Below are positions 10,804 through 22,737 of a stretch of 64,000 nucleotides of DNA, in pieces. The notes under the pieces are model-generated. The model ran no database searches and had not been told where the DNA came from. It saw only the letters and a program-made list of their open reading frames with translations. The stretch's first letter is position 1. Each line of letters begins with the position of its first letter. Source of the stretch: Panagrolaimus kolymaensis (lineage: Eukaryota; Nematoda; Chromadorea; Rhabditida; Panagrolaimidae); assembly GCA_028622995.1 (NCBI GenBank), contig JAJQJQ010000011.1:558001-622000 (forward strand), written 5' to 3'. The position numbers and the translations under genes were made by a program.

Positions 10804-11734
10804 CGTTATAGTAATCGAGGATGAAAAAAAAAATCAACAACACAATAAAAAATCAATCAATGAGAAAAATAACGCAAATGTCTTTGGTCAAGTCAAATCA
10901 AAAAAAATTCTTTATTAACGATTTTTTGGATGTGTGTAAAAAAATGCCAAAAGCCCTTAAAGAATGTTCTTCTATAGCACATGCCTTTATGTAAGTTAAA
11001 AAAAGCTATGCATCATTGCAAAAAGTGTTGAGAGAATGAGAATAAAACAAACAATCGATTTTTCTAACTGCAGTACTTTTCTAAATCGATGACCTCTATT
11101 AATGGTTGGTTAACAACACAATGTTCATTTTTCAGTAAAATAATATGTATTTGTTGCTTACTTTAACCTTTGCCTAAACAAAAAATTTAAATTATTAAAA
11201 TTTGAAAAAAAACTATAGGTAATTACTGTAATTACAACTGTCATTCATGAATTCATCCACAAAGCATCATTCCAATGCAGCTAAGTTTGTTGAAATTAAT
11301 AAGTTTATAAACATTTTGTTAAATCTTGGTGCAAATTTAATGTACTTTAAAACTATCATAGTGATAAATAAATGTTATAAACAAGTTGAAGTAAAACACC
11401 CTTTCAGTAAAATAATTTCTTTTATTTTTGTTTTTGGTAATGAGAATAAAAAAAAATACTATATTTATTAAAAAATGTAATACAAAGCAAATGTTTTTTT
11501 TCTTTTTAATTAAATTGTTAAAACAAAACTAAAGCTAGCCGGTTTAACCAAATAAATTCTGGGACATTCATCTATGCCAAAGCTAAAAATATGCAAGCGT
11601 CGAAGTTGGAGTTTAAAGAAAAGTGTAAAATTGTTGAAAATAAAAAAAAGTAAAAAATATTGAAAGCATCGTCGTTTTTTGTTTATTTGGTTGTTTATTT
11701 ATTTTCCGATTTGAAATATAATAGGTGCTTTATA
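10804..11734. other. Intergenic, no gene seen (copy 1)
   Basis: Upstream of the F-box-like gene and downstream of the PDZ gene. A 74-codon plus-strand frame at 11247-11471 has no splice-supported extension and no recognisable motif. The AATAAA signals near 11694-11703 (minus strand) belong to the PDZ gene. Confidence 0.5.
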
Positions 11735-13541
11735 TTAATTATCAGCTCCTACAGCATGTGCAATTCGTTTCAAGCTTGAACTTTGTGGAGTAGGAGAACG
11801 ATGGCGAAGACCTTGCTCTTCTTCAGCAATCAATCGACGAGTTGCTGAATCCAAATATGCTGGGCGATTATTTCGAGGATAATCGCCACTAAAAGAATGA
11901 AAGAGAATTAAAGGAAAGCCACAATATGAACTCACTCAATAGGCAAATCTTGTCCTGTTTGCATTTTATATGCTTCAGCTGCAGCTTCGGGAGAATACAT
12001 TCCAAGGGGAGAATTATATTGTAAATGAGCCACAGTGGCATGTGGAGATAATTCACGAACAGTTCGAGGGCTTCGAGTATAATATGCTCGAGGACCTAAA
12101 ATTTTATGGAATGAATGAAAGATAATAACTAAAATATAGCTACTGGTGTTTAAAATTTCTCGGAAATACATGTTTACTATCTTTATTTATTTTTTAGTTT
12201 TACGATTTCACTTACCATCATAATGCGTTGGAGTTGTGCTTTGTCCACGATTTGGTGTGGTACTTTTATTTCGATAAACTGCATGAGAGCCAGGATATCC
12301 ACTATCTTGTCCATGATATTGCCCACCACCTCCACTTTGAGGGCTTTGCATTGTAACATGCTTACCTTGTCCTTGACCACCTTGTCCTGAACCATAACCA
12401 CCTTGGCCTTGATTTTGTCCCCATTGGGCATTTCCACTTCCACTGCCACCATAATTTCCACCTTGACCACCTTGTCCACTTTGTCCCCAACCTTGGGTGT
12501 TACTTCCTTGGCTCCAATTTTGTTGTTGTTGTTGGTTGCTTTGGTTTTGATTCCATGATGAACTATTATTTCCTCCACTTTGATTAACTTTATGCGATGG
12601 ATCCCATTCGCCTGTGGATGCATTTTGGTTCCAATTAACATTAGAATAATATCCATTTGGGCGGCCACCACCGCTCCCACCGCCACTTTGTTGATTTTGT
12701 TGTTGTTGTTGCCAACTATTATTACCAGTGGATGAAAAATTATTTGAAATTTGATTATTGGCGGATGAAAATCCTTGTGAACCATGATTAAATGGAGCAG
12801 CACTGGAAGAACCAATAGTTCCACCACCACCTGCTGGAGCAATGTTGGAGGATTCTGTTCGAGTATAAGTTCGATTAGTTTCATAATGCTTTTTAATATT
12901 TCCTTCATCTTGATCCCAATTTGAATTTGATTCACTTTTAACTGTATTGGAAAATGGAAGGTTTTCGTTATTAACATTGGTTGTTAATGGAGCTGGACCT
13001 TCACGAGTTTCAGTGCGTTTGAAATTTGTAATTTTTCTAACTTCTTCCGAGAATGGTGCTGCTGCATTTCCAAGGGATTGGGTTGATTTAAAGGAATTTT
13101 GGTAACCTGCAGTGTTCTGAAAACTGTGGAGTAAAAAAAACTTTCTCTTATTAGTCATTTTAAAATTCATTAGAAAATGCTACAAACCTGATCGCTAACA
13201 CCACTAACTCGACCAGAATTATCAAAATGATTTACAACTATTTGATTTCCCTTTTCATCCAAACTCCATGGCAAACTTGGTGGATGCGCAATAAAACGTT
13301 TCAAATTCATTGAAACTTCATTTCCACTTTGAATGCGACTTTGAGCATCATTTAAATTTTGTGGTTTCATACCAAAAACTTGTTCAACGGTATCTCCAAC
13401 TTTGACTCCAGCTTTATCAGCCATGGAATCGGCTTGTACGAAAGAAATGGCTAAAGTATTTCCTTGTTGGCGCAATTGAAATCCCCATTGAATTGTTGGA
13501 TTTGAACGGGTCATTCGAACATTAATATTTTCATACGCCAT
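11735..13541 (-). CDS. alp-1: ZASP/ALP-type PDZ protein without LIM domains (copy 1)
   Basis: Four exons (13188-13541, 12216-13116, 11936-12095, 11735-11888) give 522 residues. The N-terminal PDZ domain spans about residues 8-85 with carboxylate-binding loop QWGFQL. A long Gln/Asn/Gly/Ser-rich linker (about 165-385) includes poly-Gln. A ZASP-like motif follows in exon 3 (AHLQYNSPLGMYSPEAAAEA), then a short basic tail ending at a stop. PDZ plus ZM proteins of the ALP/Enigma family bind alpha-actinin at Z-discs and dense bodies (known for the family). No LIM domain is present in or after the last exon, as in insect Zasp66-type members. An in-frame GTAAGC in exon 2 could allow alternative splicing. 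Head-to-head with its identical copy at 16239-18045; the start ATG is shared by all three exon 1 copies. Confidence 0.88.
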
Positions 13542-14540
13542 GATTTTAAGGAAAATTTTAGTTTAAAAAGGCGTTAATTTTTTTTCGTCGTTGTTCGATG
13601 TCACTAAAAAGTTAAAAGTTTAAGTAATTGTGGGAAGCAAAAAATGGTAAGAATGAACGCGATTTTGAAGATATTAAAAAATATGAAAGATTTAAATCGA
13701 TAACAGAAGTCTTTCATCAACCATGCTCAAAAATAAAGTTACTTTCTAAAAATAATTACATCCTCAAAAAATTGCAAGAATTTGACTACTTTCATAATAA
13801 AAGTTTTTAAAAATGAGAAATGTTGTTTTTTTATTGCAAATTTTTTATAATCAAAACATCTGGAATTTTATGTTTCTTCAGCTGAAAAAATATCAAAGAA
13901 AAAATCATAATGTTTTCTTTTGCAAAATAAAAAACATAAACTTTAGGTTATCTTTTTTTGTTTGTGGTGGATAAACCTTTTTCTTGTTGAAAATGAAAAA
14001 ACGTTTGTTGGAGAAAAAGCACGCAAAAAAAGAAGATAGAGCAAAGGCAAAATGTCAGTGGTTTTGAGGTGAAGAAGCAAACAGCGCCCACGCTTCAAAA
14101 ATGTATGTATGTTAGTTAAGTGACTGATTAGCGAAGATAACCATAAAAACAAAACTAATAAAAAAAATTTATGTTAGATTTTAAATTGGCGGATTTATTA
14201 AAGAAAAATATTTTAAAAATCAGATAAGAAAATGAAAAAAAAACCATTCAACATTTTGAAGTTCGGGCAATTGTTGAAAAAAGCATGGAAAGTTTAATAT
14301 AAAAATTAATTCGCTAAAAATTATAATAATAGTCAAAGTAATATCAAAAAGCATTGACAAATATTTTTAAAAAATTTATGCGATATGATATTTTCCAAAT
14401 TGCTTCAACAGAAAAGCTGAACTAAGAAGCTACAGTATTCATTCGGGGGAAAAAGAGATATATAAAAAAAACCATTAAAATCCATAAAAATTAATTTCAA
14501 AAAAATTAACATAAACCAAAATTTAAACTTTGAAAATCAA
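13542..14540. other. Upstream region of PDZ gene, no gene seen (copy 1)
   Basis: Promoter-proximal DNA of the PDZ gene up to the transposon-like inverted repeat. Short frames at 13628-13810 (plus) and 13943-14152 (minus) lack splice or family support. This block occurs three times in the window (also 15240-16238 inverted and 22738-23736 direct). Confidence 0.5.
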
Positions 14541-15239
14541 ATTAGTGCACAAGATTACTATGTAAAAAAACAAAAGGCTGTTCAGGAAAAAACTTTTAGA
14601 CGGTTGAAGAGATTAAATTTTAATTGATTTGGCTTTTAGACGGCTAATGAGATTAAATTTTTTTTATTGATTTCAATAAATTATTTTATATGTTACACTG
14701 AAACAAACAGCCGCAGCACCGTCTTCGATTTTTAACAGTAAAAAAATTTTTGGTCCGACAATTAGTTATATTTAAATTTTTTGCTTAAAATACCTTTTTT
14801 CAAACATGCTTTGTTTCAGAAAACAATAGAAAATTGGAAAAAAAAACTAAAAATTTTATTTTGTAATTGACCTTATAATTATTATTTTTTTCAATTTACA
14901 CCAAAACATTTTTTACATCAAAAATCTTGCGAATATACGAGTTGCTTTTACATCTTATCTAATCAAGAATAAAACAAAATTTTTAATTTTTAACATTTTT
15001 AAAAAAATTTTTCAATATTAAATAGTTGGTAAAGAAGTTGGGTAATAACAATCGAAGACGGTGCTGCGGCTGTTTGTTTCAGTGTAACATATAAAATAAT
15101 TTATTGAAATCAATAAAAAAAATTTAATCTCATTAGCCGTCTAAAAGCCAAATCAATTAAAATTTAATCTCTTCAACCGTCTAAAAGTTTTTTCCTGAAC
15201 AGCCTTTTGTTTTTTTACATAGTAATCTTGTGCACTAAT
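14541..15239. mobile_element. Transposon-like element with 190-bp terminal inverted repeats, right end missing
   Basis: Perfect inverted repeats 14541-14730 and 15050-15239 enclose a 319-bp non-palindromic loop (14731-15049). Each arm holds two 40-bp subterminal units starting CTTTTAGACGG (14593-14632 and 14633-14672 on the left). No transposase frame; a MITE-like element is the best reading. The copy at 23737-24450 carries 15 further bases on the right ending GAGCCGTCTG. Here those bases are absent because the sequence turns back into the inverted arm at 15240. Confidence 0.75.
14731..15049. other. Non-palindromic spacer at the centre of the inverted duplication
   Basis: 319 bp without symmetry between the two arms. 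The same sequence occurs in the same orientation at 23927-24245, which shows that the third copy spans the centre. Confidence 0.9.
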
Positions 15240-16238
15240 TTGATTTTCAAAGTTTAAATTTTGGTTTATGTTAATTTTTTTGAAATTAATTTTTATGGAT
15301 TTTAATGGTTTTTTTTATATATCTCTTTTTCCCCCGAATGAATACTGTAGCTTCTTAGTTCAGCTTTTCTGTTGAAGCAATTTGGAAAATATCATATCGC
15401 ATAAATTTTTTAAAAATATTTGTCAATGCTTTTTGATATTACTTTGACTATTATTATAATTTTTAGCGAATTAATTTTTATATTAAACTTTCCATGCTTT
15501 TTTCAACAATTGCCCGAACTTCAAAATGTTGAATGGTTTTTTTTTCATTTTCTTATCTGATTTTTAAAATATTTTTCTTTAATAAATCCGCCAATTTAAA
15601 ATCTAACATAAATTTTTTTTATTAGTTTTGTTTTTATGGTTATCTTCGCTAATCAGTCACTTAACTAACATACATACATTTTTGAAGCGTGGGCGCTGTT
15701 TGCTTCTTCACCTCAAAACCACTGACATTTTGCCTTTGCTCTATCTTCTTTTTTTGCGTGCTTTTTCTCCAACAAACGTTTTTTCATTTTCAACAAGAAA
15801 AAGGTTTATCCACCACAAACAAAAAAAGATAACCTAAAGTTTATGTTTTTTATTTTGCAAAAGAAAACATTATGATTTTTTCTTTGATATTTTTTCAGCT
15901 GAAGAAACATAAAATTCCAGATGTTTTGATTATAAAAAATTTGCAATAAAAAAACAACATTTCTCATTTTTAAAAACTTTTATTATGAAAGTAGTCAAAT
16001 TCTTGCAATTTTTTGAGGATGTAATTATTTTTAGAAAGTAACTTTATTTTTGAGCATGGTTGATGAAAGACTTCTGTTATCGATTTAAATCTTTCATATT
16101 TTTTAATATCTTCAAAATCGCGTTCATTCTTACCATTTTTTGCTTCCCACAATTACTTAAACTTTTAACTTTTTAGTGACATCGAACAACGACGAAAAAA
16201 AATTAACGCCTTTTTAAACTAAAATTTTCCTTAAAATC
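15240..16238. other. Upstream region of PDZ gene, no gene seen (copy 2)
   Basis: Inverted copy of 13542-14540. It separates the transposon-like centre from the second PDZ gene, so the two PDZ genes diverge from a shared 2.7-kb interval. Confidence 0.5.
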
Positions 16239-18045
16239 ATGGCGTATGAAAATATTAATGTTCGAATGACCCGTTCAAATCCAACAATTCAATGGGGATT
16301 TCAATTGCGCCAACAAGGAAATACTTTAGCCATTTCTTTCGTACAAGCCGATTCCATGGCTGATAAAGCTGGAGTCAAAGTTGGAGATACCGTTGAACAA
16401 GTTTTTGGTATGAAACCACAAAATTTAAATGATGCTCAAAGTCGCATTCAAAGTGGAAATGAAGTTTCAATGAATTTGAAACGTTTTATTGCGCATCCAC
16501 CAAGTTTGCCATGGAGTTTGGATGAAAAGGGAAATCAAATAGTTGTAAATCATTTTGATAATTCTGGTCGAGTTAGTGGTGTTAGCGATCAGGTTTGTAG
16601 CATTTTCTAATGAATTTTAAAATGACTAATAAGAGAAAGTTTTTTTTACTCCACAGTTTTCAGAACACTGCAGGTTACCAAAATTCCTTTAAATCAACCC
16701 AATCCCTTGGAAATGCAGCAGCACCATTCTCGGAAGAAGTTAGAAAAATTACAAATTTCAAACGCACTGAAACTCGTGAAGGTCCAGCTCCATTAACAAC
16801 CAATGTTAATAACGAAAACCTTCCATTTTCCAATACAGTTAAAAGTGAATCAAATTCAAATTGGGATCAAGATGAAGGAAATATTAAAAAGCATTATGAA
16901 ACTAATCGAACTTATACTCGAACAGAATCCTCCAACATTGCTCCAGCAGGTGGTGGTGGAACTATTGGTTCTTCCAGTGCTGCTCCATTTAATCATGGTT
17001 CACAAGGATTTTCATCCGCCAATAATCAAATTTCAAATAATTTTTCATCCACTGGTAATAATAGTTGGCAACAACAACAACAAAATCAACAAAGTGGCGG
17101 TGGGAGCGGTGGTGGCCGCCCAAATGGATATTATTCTAATGTTAATTGGAACCAAAATGCATCCACAGGCGAATGGGATCCATCGCATAAAGTTAATCAA
17201 AGTGGAGGAAATAATAGTTCATCATGGAATCAAAACCAAAGCAACCAACAACAACAACAAAATTGGAGCCAAGGAAGTAACACCCAAGGTTGGGGACAAA
17301 GTGGACAAGGTGGTCAAGGTGGAAATTATGGTGGCAGTGGAAGTGGAAATGCCCAATGGGGACAAAATCAAGGCCAAGGTGGTTATGGTTCAGGACAAGG
17401 TGGTCAAGGACAAGGTAAGCATGTTACAATGCAAAGCCCTCAAAGTGGAGGTGGTGGGCAATATCATGGACAAGATAGTGGATATCCTGGCTCTCATGCA
17501 GTTTATCGAAATAAAAGTACCACACCAAATCGTGGACAAAGCACAACTCCAACGCATTATGATGGTAAGTGAAATCGTAAAACTAAAAAATAAATAAAGA
17601 TAGTAAACATGTATTTCCGAGAAATTTTAAACACCAGTAGCTATATTTTAGTTATTATCTTTCATTCATTCCATAAAATTTTAGGTCCTCGAGCATATTA
17701 TACTCGAAGCCCTCGAACTGTTCGTGAATTATCTCCACATGCCACTGTGGCTCATTTACAATATAATTCTCCCCTTGGAATGTATTCTCCCGAAGCTGCA
17801 GCTGAAGCATATAAAATGCAAACAGGACAAGATTTGCCTATTGAGTGAGTTCATATTGTGGCTTTCCTTTAATTCTCTTTCATTCTTTTAGTGGCGATTA
17901 TCCTCGAAATAATCGCCCAGCATATTTGGATTCAGCAACTCGTCGATTGATTGCTGAAGAAGAGCAAGGTCTTCGCCATCGTTCTCCTACTCCACAAAGT
18001 TCAAGCTTGAAACGAATTGCACATGCTGTAGGAGCTGATAATTAA
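16239..18045 (+). CDS. alp-1: ZASP/ALP-type PDZ protein without LIM domains (copy 2)
   Basis: Exons 16239-16592, 16664-17564, 17685-17844 and 17892-18045 encode the same 522 residues as the left copy: PDZ, Gln/Asn/Gly-rich linker, ZM motif and short tail. All splice sites, the start and the AATAAA about 35 bases after the stop are retained, so the copy looks fully functional. Because the arms match, both copies should be expressed unless the shared divergent promoter interval behaves differently from the ancestral one. Confidence 0.88.
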
Positions 18046-18976
18046 TATAAAGCACCTATTATATTTCAAATCGGAAAATAAATAAACAACCAAATAAACA
18101 AAAAACGACGATGCTTTCAATATTTTTTACTTTTTTTTATTTTCAACAATTTTACACTTTTCTTTAAACTCCAACTTCGACGCTTGCATATTTTTAGCTT
18201 TGGCATAGATGAATGTCCCAGAATTTATTTGGTTAAACCGGCTAGCTTTAGTTTTGTTTTAACAATTTAATTAAAAAGAAAAAAAACATTTGCTTTGTAT
18301 TACATTTTTTAATAAATATAGTATTTTTTTTTATTCTCATTACCAAAAACAAAAATAAAAGAAATTATTTTACTGAAAGGGTGTTTTACTTCAACTTGTT
18401 TATAACATTTATTTATCACTATGATAGTTTTAAAGTACATTAAATTTGCACCAAGATTTAACAAAATGTTTATAAACTTATTAATTTCAACAAACTTAGC
18501 TGCATTGGAATGATGCTTTGTGGATGAATTCATGAATGACAGTTGTAATTACAGTAATTACCTATAGTTTTTTTTCAAATTTTAATAATTTAAATTTTTT
18601 GTTTAGGCAAAGGTTAAAGTAAGCAACAAATACATATTATTTTACTGAAAAATGAACATTGTGTTGTTAACCAACCATTAATAGAGGTCATCGATTTAGA
18701 AAAGTACTGCAGTTAGAAAAATCGATTGTTTGTTTTATTCTCATTCTCTCAACACTTTTTGCAATGATGCATAGCTTTTTTTAACTTACATAAAGGCATG
18801 TGCTATAGAAGAACATTCTTTAAGGGCTTTTGGCATTTTTTTACACACATCCAAAAAATCGTTAATAAAGAATTTTTTTTGATTTGACTTGACCAAAGAC
18901 ATTTGCGTTATTTTTCTCATTGATTGATTTTTTATTGTGTTGTTGATTTTTTTTTTCATCCTCGATTACTATAACG
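18046..18976. other. Intergenic, no gene seen (copy 2)
   Basis: Inverted copy of 10804-11734; same contents (PDZ-gene polyadenylation signals, F-box-like gene upstream region). Confidence 0.5.
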
Positions 18977-19778
18977 ATGGATTTTGTTGTGCCGATTTAT
19001 ACAAAAAATTATAAAAGGTTTTCAACAAAATTGCTGAAGAACTTTATTCATCAAAAATTTACTCTTCCTGAAAACATTGTTTATTACCTTTCAAAAAATG
19101 CTTCGCCATTTGTTTATCAAAAGTTAATCAAATCATGCAAATATTTTTTGACGAAATCATCCGTCGTTATTGCTGAAAGTTTGGATACTTTTAGTGAAAA
19201 CTTTAACATTGAACTTGAAGAAAATTTTGCAAAAATATGGATTATCGAAGAAATGCTTTCCATTGATATTCCAAATGCATTCGACTATGTTTTTCCCAAA
19301 TTGGGTTACGTTAATGTCAAAAAATTAAATTTCTGGCATCAAAATTTGTTTTACAATGAATTATTATTTTTAATAATGGCTGGTAAAGTGGAAAACTTTT
19401 ATTTTTATAATTCGTCAATAAAATATTCGAATGGAAATTGGGTTGAGCTTGCTGAAATTCTTGAAAAGCTTCCATTGATTAGAAAGTTTGAATAGTAAGT
19501 TTTTTTATGAAAGTAAAATAACCATTTATTATTTAGTAATAAAGTCGATTCACAAGTTTTTACCATAGAAACCGCAGAGAAAATGGCTGAATCGCTTTTC
19601 TTTCCAAATTTAATGTCAATGTGTATTGGCAAAGATATTCCAATAGATTTTTTAAAATCTCAACATTTTTTGAAATTTAAAAAGGTAAAGCTTTTTAAAA
19701 GAAGTTAGTTTTGTATTTTTTACTTATTACTTTTTATTTCAGAATCATCCTTTTGCTGAATTTGGTGATTACCTTTAA
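18977..19778 (+). CDS. F-box-like nematode protein (copy 2)
   Basis: Exons 18977-19494, 19537-19684 and 19743-19778 encode the same 233 residues as the left copy, with the F-box-like LPENI...SCKYF segment at residues 28-65. Start, splice sites and stop are intact. Confidence 0.72.
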
Positions 19779-20545
19779 AGTTTATGTTTATCTCAAAAAA
19801 TGTTGTAAAATGCGGAGACAAAAAATTTTCTTTGGTCGATTTTTTTTGACATGTTTGTGTATCTTCAATCGTTCGACTATTAAATATTTTTAAAATAATT
19901 ATTGTTGTTTCTGTGAATCTTTAATAAACATTTTTTTCCTTTTTTTTATATAAAAAAATAGATAAACTAAAAAAGAAAATACTGAACTCTCAAAGAGTTT
20001 AAAATTGCACTTTTCTTCCTATTTTTTGTTTTCATTCATCACAAAATAAAAGCATTCATTGATTATTCCATTTGCTACCCTCCTTTTATTGCCGAATCCT
20101 ATTCTTAGAAACAAGTCAAAACATAATCAAAGTTGAACAAAATACAAGAAAAATAACAACATTTCAATCAAACATCATCAAAAAATTCAACAAGAAAACA
20201 AAAAATGAAGCAAATAAATGAATCAAGAAAACGAACGAAGCAAGTAAATGATGCTTGAATTTTGCGCCGTTGCCCAGACCTTTTTTTCTTCATCTTTCAG
20301 GCATTCAGGCAAAAGAAATTTTCGAAAAGGCAATTACCATGTTCCTTCCTATAAATTTGTTGTTTTTTGGCGCCCTTTTTTTTCTTTTTTGCTCGCACAA
20401 ATATATTTTTACTTCCTTCCGACCGCAAAAGTTTTTATATATTTTTTTGCTTCCTTTTCTTTTATGAATTATTTGTTAGTAAAAAATAATAATAATAATA
20501 AGCGTGAAAATCCTAATTTTTGCTTTGTTTTTTTATAATTTCTTT
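19779..20545. other. Intergenic, no gene seen (copy 2)
   Basis: Inverted copy of 9235-10001; low-complexity frames only. Confidence 0.55.
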
Positions 20546-21279
20546 TGTTAGGTACCGGTATTCCGTCGACTGAACACCTTCCTACGTTTGTTTGAGGTCA
20601 GACGAGTCAAGATATTATATTAACTACAGGCAAACTTTATGATAACGATCCTTCATATAAATAAATACATAAACATAAATACAGATATAAAGATTACATT
20701 CACACCAAACTGATCAGAGATTACTGGAATTACAGAGATAAACATGGGGAGACTTGGATACATGTGCTAGCTTGTTAACTACATCGGGCTTCTATGCCTC
20801 GACTGATTGTGCTCTACTTGGGAGAGTCTTTAGAATGGAAACCTTCGACAAATAAGTGGTACAACGGCTGCTTCTTAAATAGTCTTTCCTTCGGCAATGA
20901 ATGGCTTGACGATGCACTTCAATAATGGTACGCGGCGCCAGTTGTTTCAGAATAATAAAAGGGATTGAGAGTCAGTTGTTTCAGAATGCTTTAATATATT
21001 CACAATAATACTATCCATTGTTGGCTTTGCTGCACCCGGTTGGTTGGTTTTGCAAGAGTGTCAGTACTTGCAAGGCAGCTGGCTTTGACCAATAAGGGAG
21101 TGAGTGCGCATGCACTTGGATGGTCGCATATGAAGAGAGAGAGGGAGAGTTAGATGGCTGGTTGGCTTGTTACCAAGTTAGAGTGAGCTGCAGTTGCTTT
21201 GCCCGGTCTTGCCTGCAGTGCACAAGCCGGTGTGGATAAAATCTGAAATTAACGTACTGTAGAACGCCGGAGCCTAACA
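20546..21279. mobile_element. Solo-LTR-like element (copy 2)
   Basis: Reverse complement of 8501-9234, with the same TGTTAGG...CCTAACA ends and a CTTT duplication on both sides (20542-20545, 21280-21283). It was carried along by the segmental duplication, not inserted independently: the flanks are the same. Its right edge lies 19 bp before the splice acceptor of the STMP1-like gene. Confidence 0.72.
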
Positions 21280-21367
21280 CTTTGTTTCATTTTTCAGGCT
21301 TATATCCTTCATTTCATCGTCTTGCTCTGATTTCTATAGAATTTTCTGAAGATTGAATATATCATTA

Positions 21368-21520
21368 ATGGGTCTAGCAACACATTTCATCTCTCTTACA
21401 ATTGGTGCTTATGTTGGAGCTTATGCAACTCAAAATTATGAAGTACCAAAAGTGCCATCGCCATGTGAAATTCAGAAAAAAATTGAACAATATGTCGAGC
21501 AATATCGAAAGAGTGAATGA
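21368..21520 (+). CDS. stmp1: STMP1-like short transmembrane mitochondrial microprotein (copy 2)
   Basis: Identical 50-residue frame to the left copy: N-terminal hydrophobic helix, QNYEVPK signature, charged tail. The 5' leader exon begins after the TTTTTCAG ending at 21298. Likely mitochondrial inner-membrane microprotein by family membership. Confidence 0.75.
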   Translation: MGLATHFISLTIGAYVGAYATQNYEVPKVPSPCEIQKKIEQYVEQYRKSE

Positions 21521-21917
21521 AGAATATATTAACTAACTAATCTGATTCTGCTTTGTCTTTTCTTCTAGCTGCTTATTGATTCTGTAAATATGTATTTTTG
21601 AAAATTATTTCGAGAAATGAATAAAAAAGTCTTTTAAATTTGCATTTTTGTGTTTTTTGTTTCGTGCCGCTTTTGAACGCTGCCAAATTTTTTGTTGTTG
21701 GTATTTTGTGTTACTTCTTTGGTTCGTTTTTTTGGCTTTGATTTTGAACTTTGTTCTGACAGCGTTATCCATTCATTCTATGTAGTTGTTAGTAAATAAT
21801 AGTTTATATTTCCAACACTTTATTATAATAAAAAAAAATATCGTATTACTATTTTTCAAACAAATATTGTCAAAAATCTCATAAAAATATACATAAAGGT
21901 GTCGTAGAACCAGGTGC
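21521..21917. other. 3' intergenic (copy 2)
   Basis: Inverted copy of 7863-8259; polyadenylation-type signals only. Confidence 0.5.
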
Positions 21918-22408
21918 TTACACAAAATGATCGGCAGAATTTCGTGACCTAAAAAATCAACAATTTTTTAATTTTAGTTTGTTCGATTTCCTCGTAAAAA
22001 AGTTTACCAATTTTGAGATTCAATTGCATGTTGAAGAATTTCTTCACGAGTTTGAGGCCTTCGTTGGTTATTTAATTCAACTCTCATTCGAGCTTCACGA
22101 ACATGAGTGCAATCTTTAACCCATGCATCCCATGCATATGTAAATGCAACAAAAATAAATGGTAAAAGATCAAATAAAATTAGAAAAACGCTGGCATACG
22201 CTGGGAAAAGGCTATCTTTGATTTTGGGTACACATGGATCCTGAAAGAAATTTTCTTCCTTACATAAAAGAATTACTGTACTCACTTGAAATCCACGTGC
22301 AATTAATTCTGGATGAGTATCAAATTCGCATGCAAATGTATCTTTTATTTCTCCAATACCTCTTTCATGTTTGGGTTTAGTTATTGGATCAAAAAGTCGA
22401 TCCACCAT
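21918..22408 (-). pseudogene. 3' half of the four-pass membrane-protein gene, truncated by the junction
   Basis: Contains part of exon 4 (22286-22408), exon 5 (22008-22240) and exon 6 (21918-21948) of the gene at 6316-7862, all sequence-identical. Exons 1 to 3 and the first membrane segments are missing. It begins at codon ATG of the sequence MVDRLFDP by chance and has no promoter of its own. The third copy of the PDZ exon 1 is fused directly upstream on the same strand. Confidence 0.88.
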
Positions 22409-22737
22409 CCAGAATTATCAAAATGATTTACAACTATTTGATTTCCCTTTTCATCCAAACTCCATGGCAAACTTGGTGGATGCGCAATAAAACGTTTCAA
22501 ATTCATTGAAACTTCATTTCCACTTTGAATGCGACTTTGAGCATCATTTAAATTTTGTGGTTTCATACCAAAAACTTGTTCAACGGTATCTCCAACTTTG
22601 ACTCCAGCTTTATCAGCCATGGAATCGGCTTGTACGAAAGAAATGGCTAAAGTATTTCCTTGTTGGCGCAATTGAAATCCCCATTGAATTGTTGGATTTG
22701 AACGGGTCATTCGAACATTAATATTTTCATACGCCAT
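22381..22737 (-). pseudogene. Chimeric ORF: PDZ-gene exon 1 fused out of frame to membrane-protein exon 4
   Basis: The first 110 residues equal the PDZ protein (the complete PDZ domain, to NHFDNSG). After the junction at 22408/22409 the frame runs into membrane-protein exon 4 in the wrong frame, adds WWIDFLIQ and stops, giving 118 residues. The PDZ-gene promoter region is present upstream, so transcription is plausible. Downstream donor and acceptor sites of exons 4 to 6 could be spliced, leaving a premature stop and probable nonsense-mediated decay. If the message survives, the product would be a PDZ-only fragment able to compete with the full protein (inference). Confidence 0.85.

Larger units (their letters stand above)
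7372..14730. repeat. Left arm of 7.4-kb inverted duplication
   Basis: Every position x in this arm corresponds to 29780-x on the other strand in 15050-22408. I checked this at the arm ends, all gene exons, the LTR-like element and the inner border, and found no mismatch. It contains the end of the membrane-protein gene, the STMP1-like gene, the LTR-like element, the F-box-like gene, the PDZ gene and one terminal repeat of the central transposon. Position 7371 is the first base not in the repeat. Confidence 0.95.
15050..22408. repeat. Right arm of 7.4-kb inverted duplication
   Basis: Reverse complement of 7372-14730 (coordinate sum 29780). It ends exactly at 22408: the next base does not match the base expected from 7371. 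All genes in this arm are on the strand opposite to their left-arm copies. Confidence 0.95.

Noticed and set aside
12183..12977. 264-codon minus-strand frame (and its copy at 16803-17597)
   Set aside because: It is an alternative frame of PDZ exon 2; the Val/Ile/Lys-rich text is a shadow of the Gln/Asn/Gly linker.
14731..15049. Sequencing-adapter read-through as the cause of the palindrome
   Set aside because: That artefact gives arms that meet with almost no spacer. Here a 319-bp asymmetric loop also occurs in a third direct copy. Other assembly errors remain possible.
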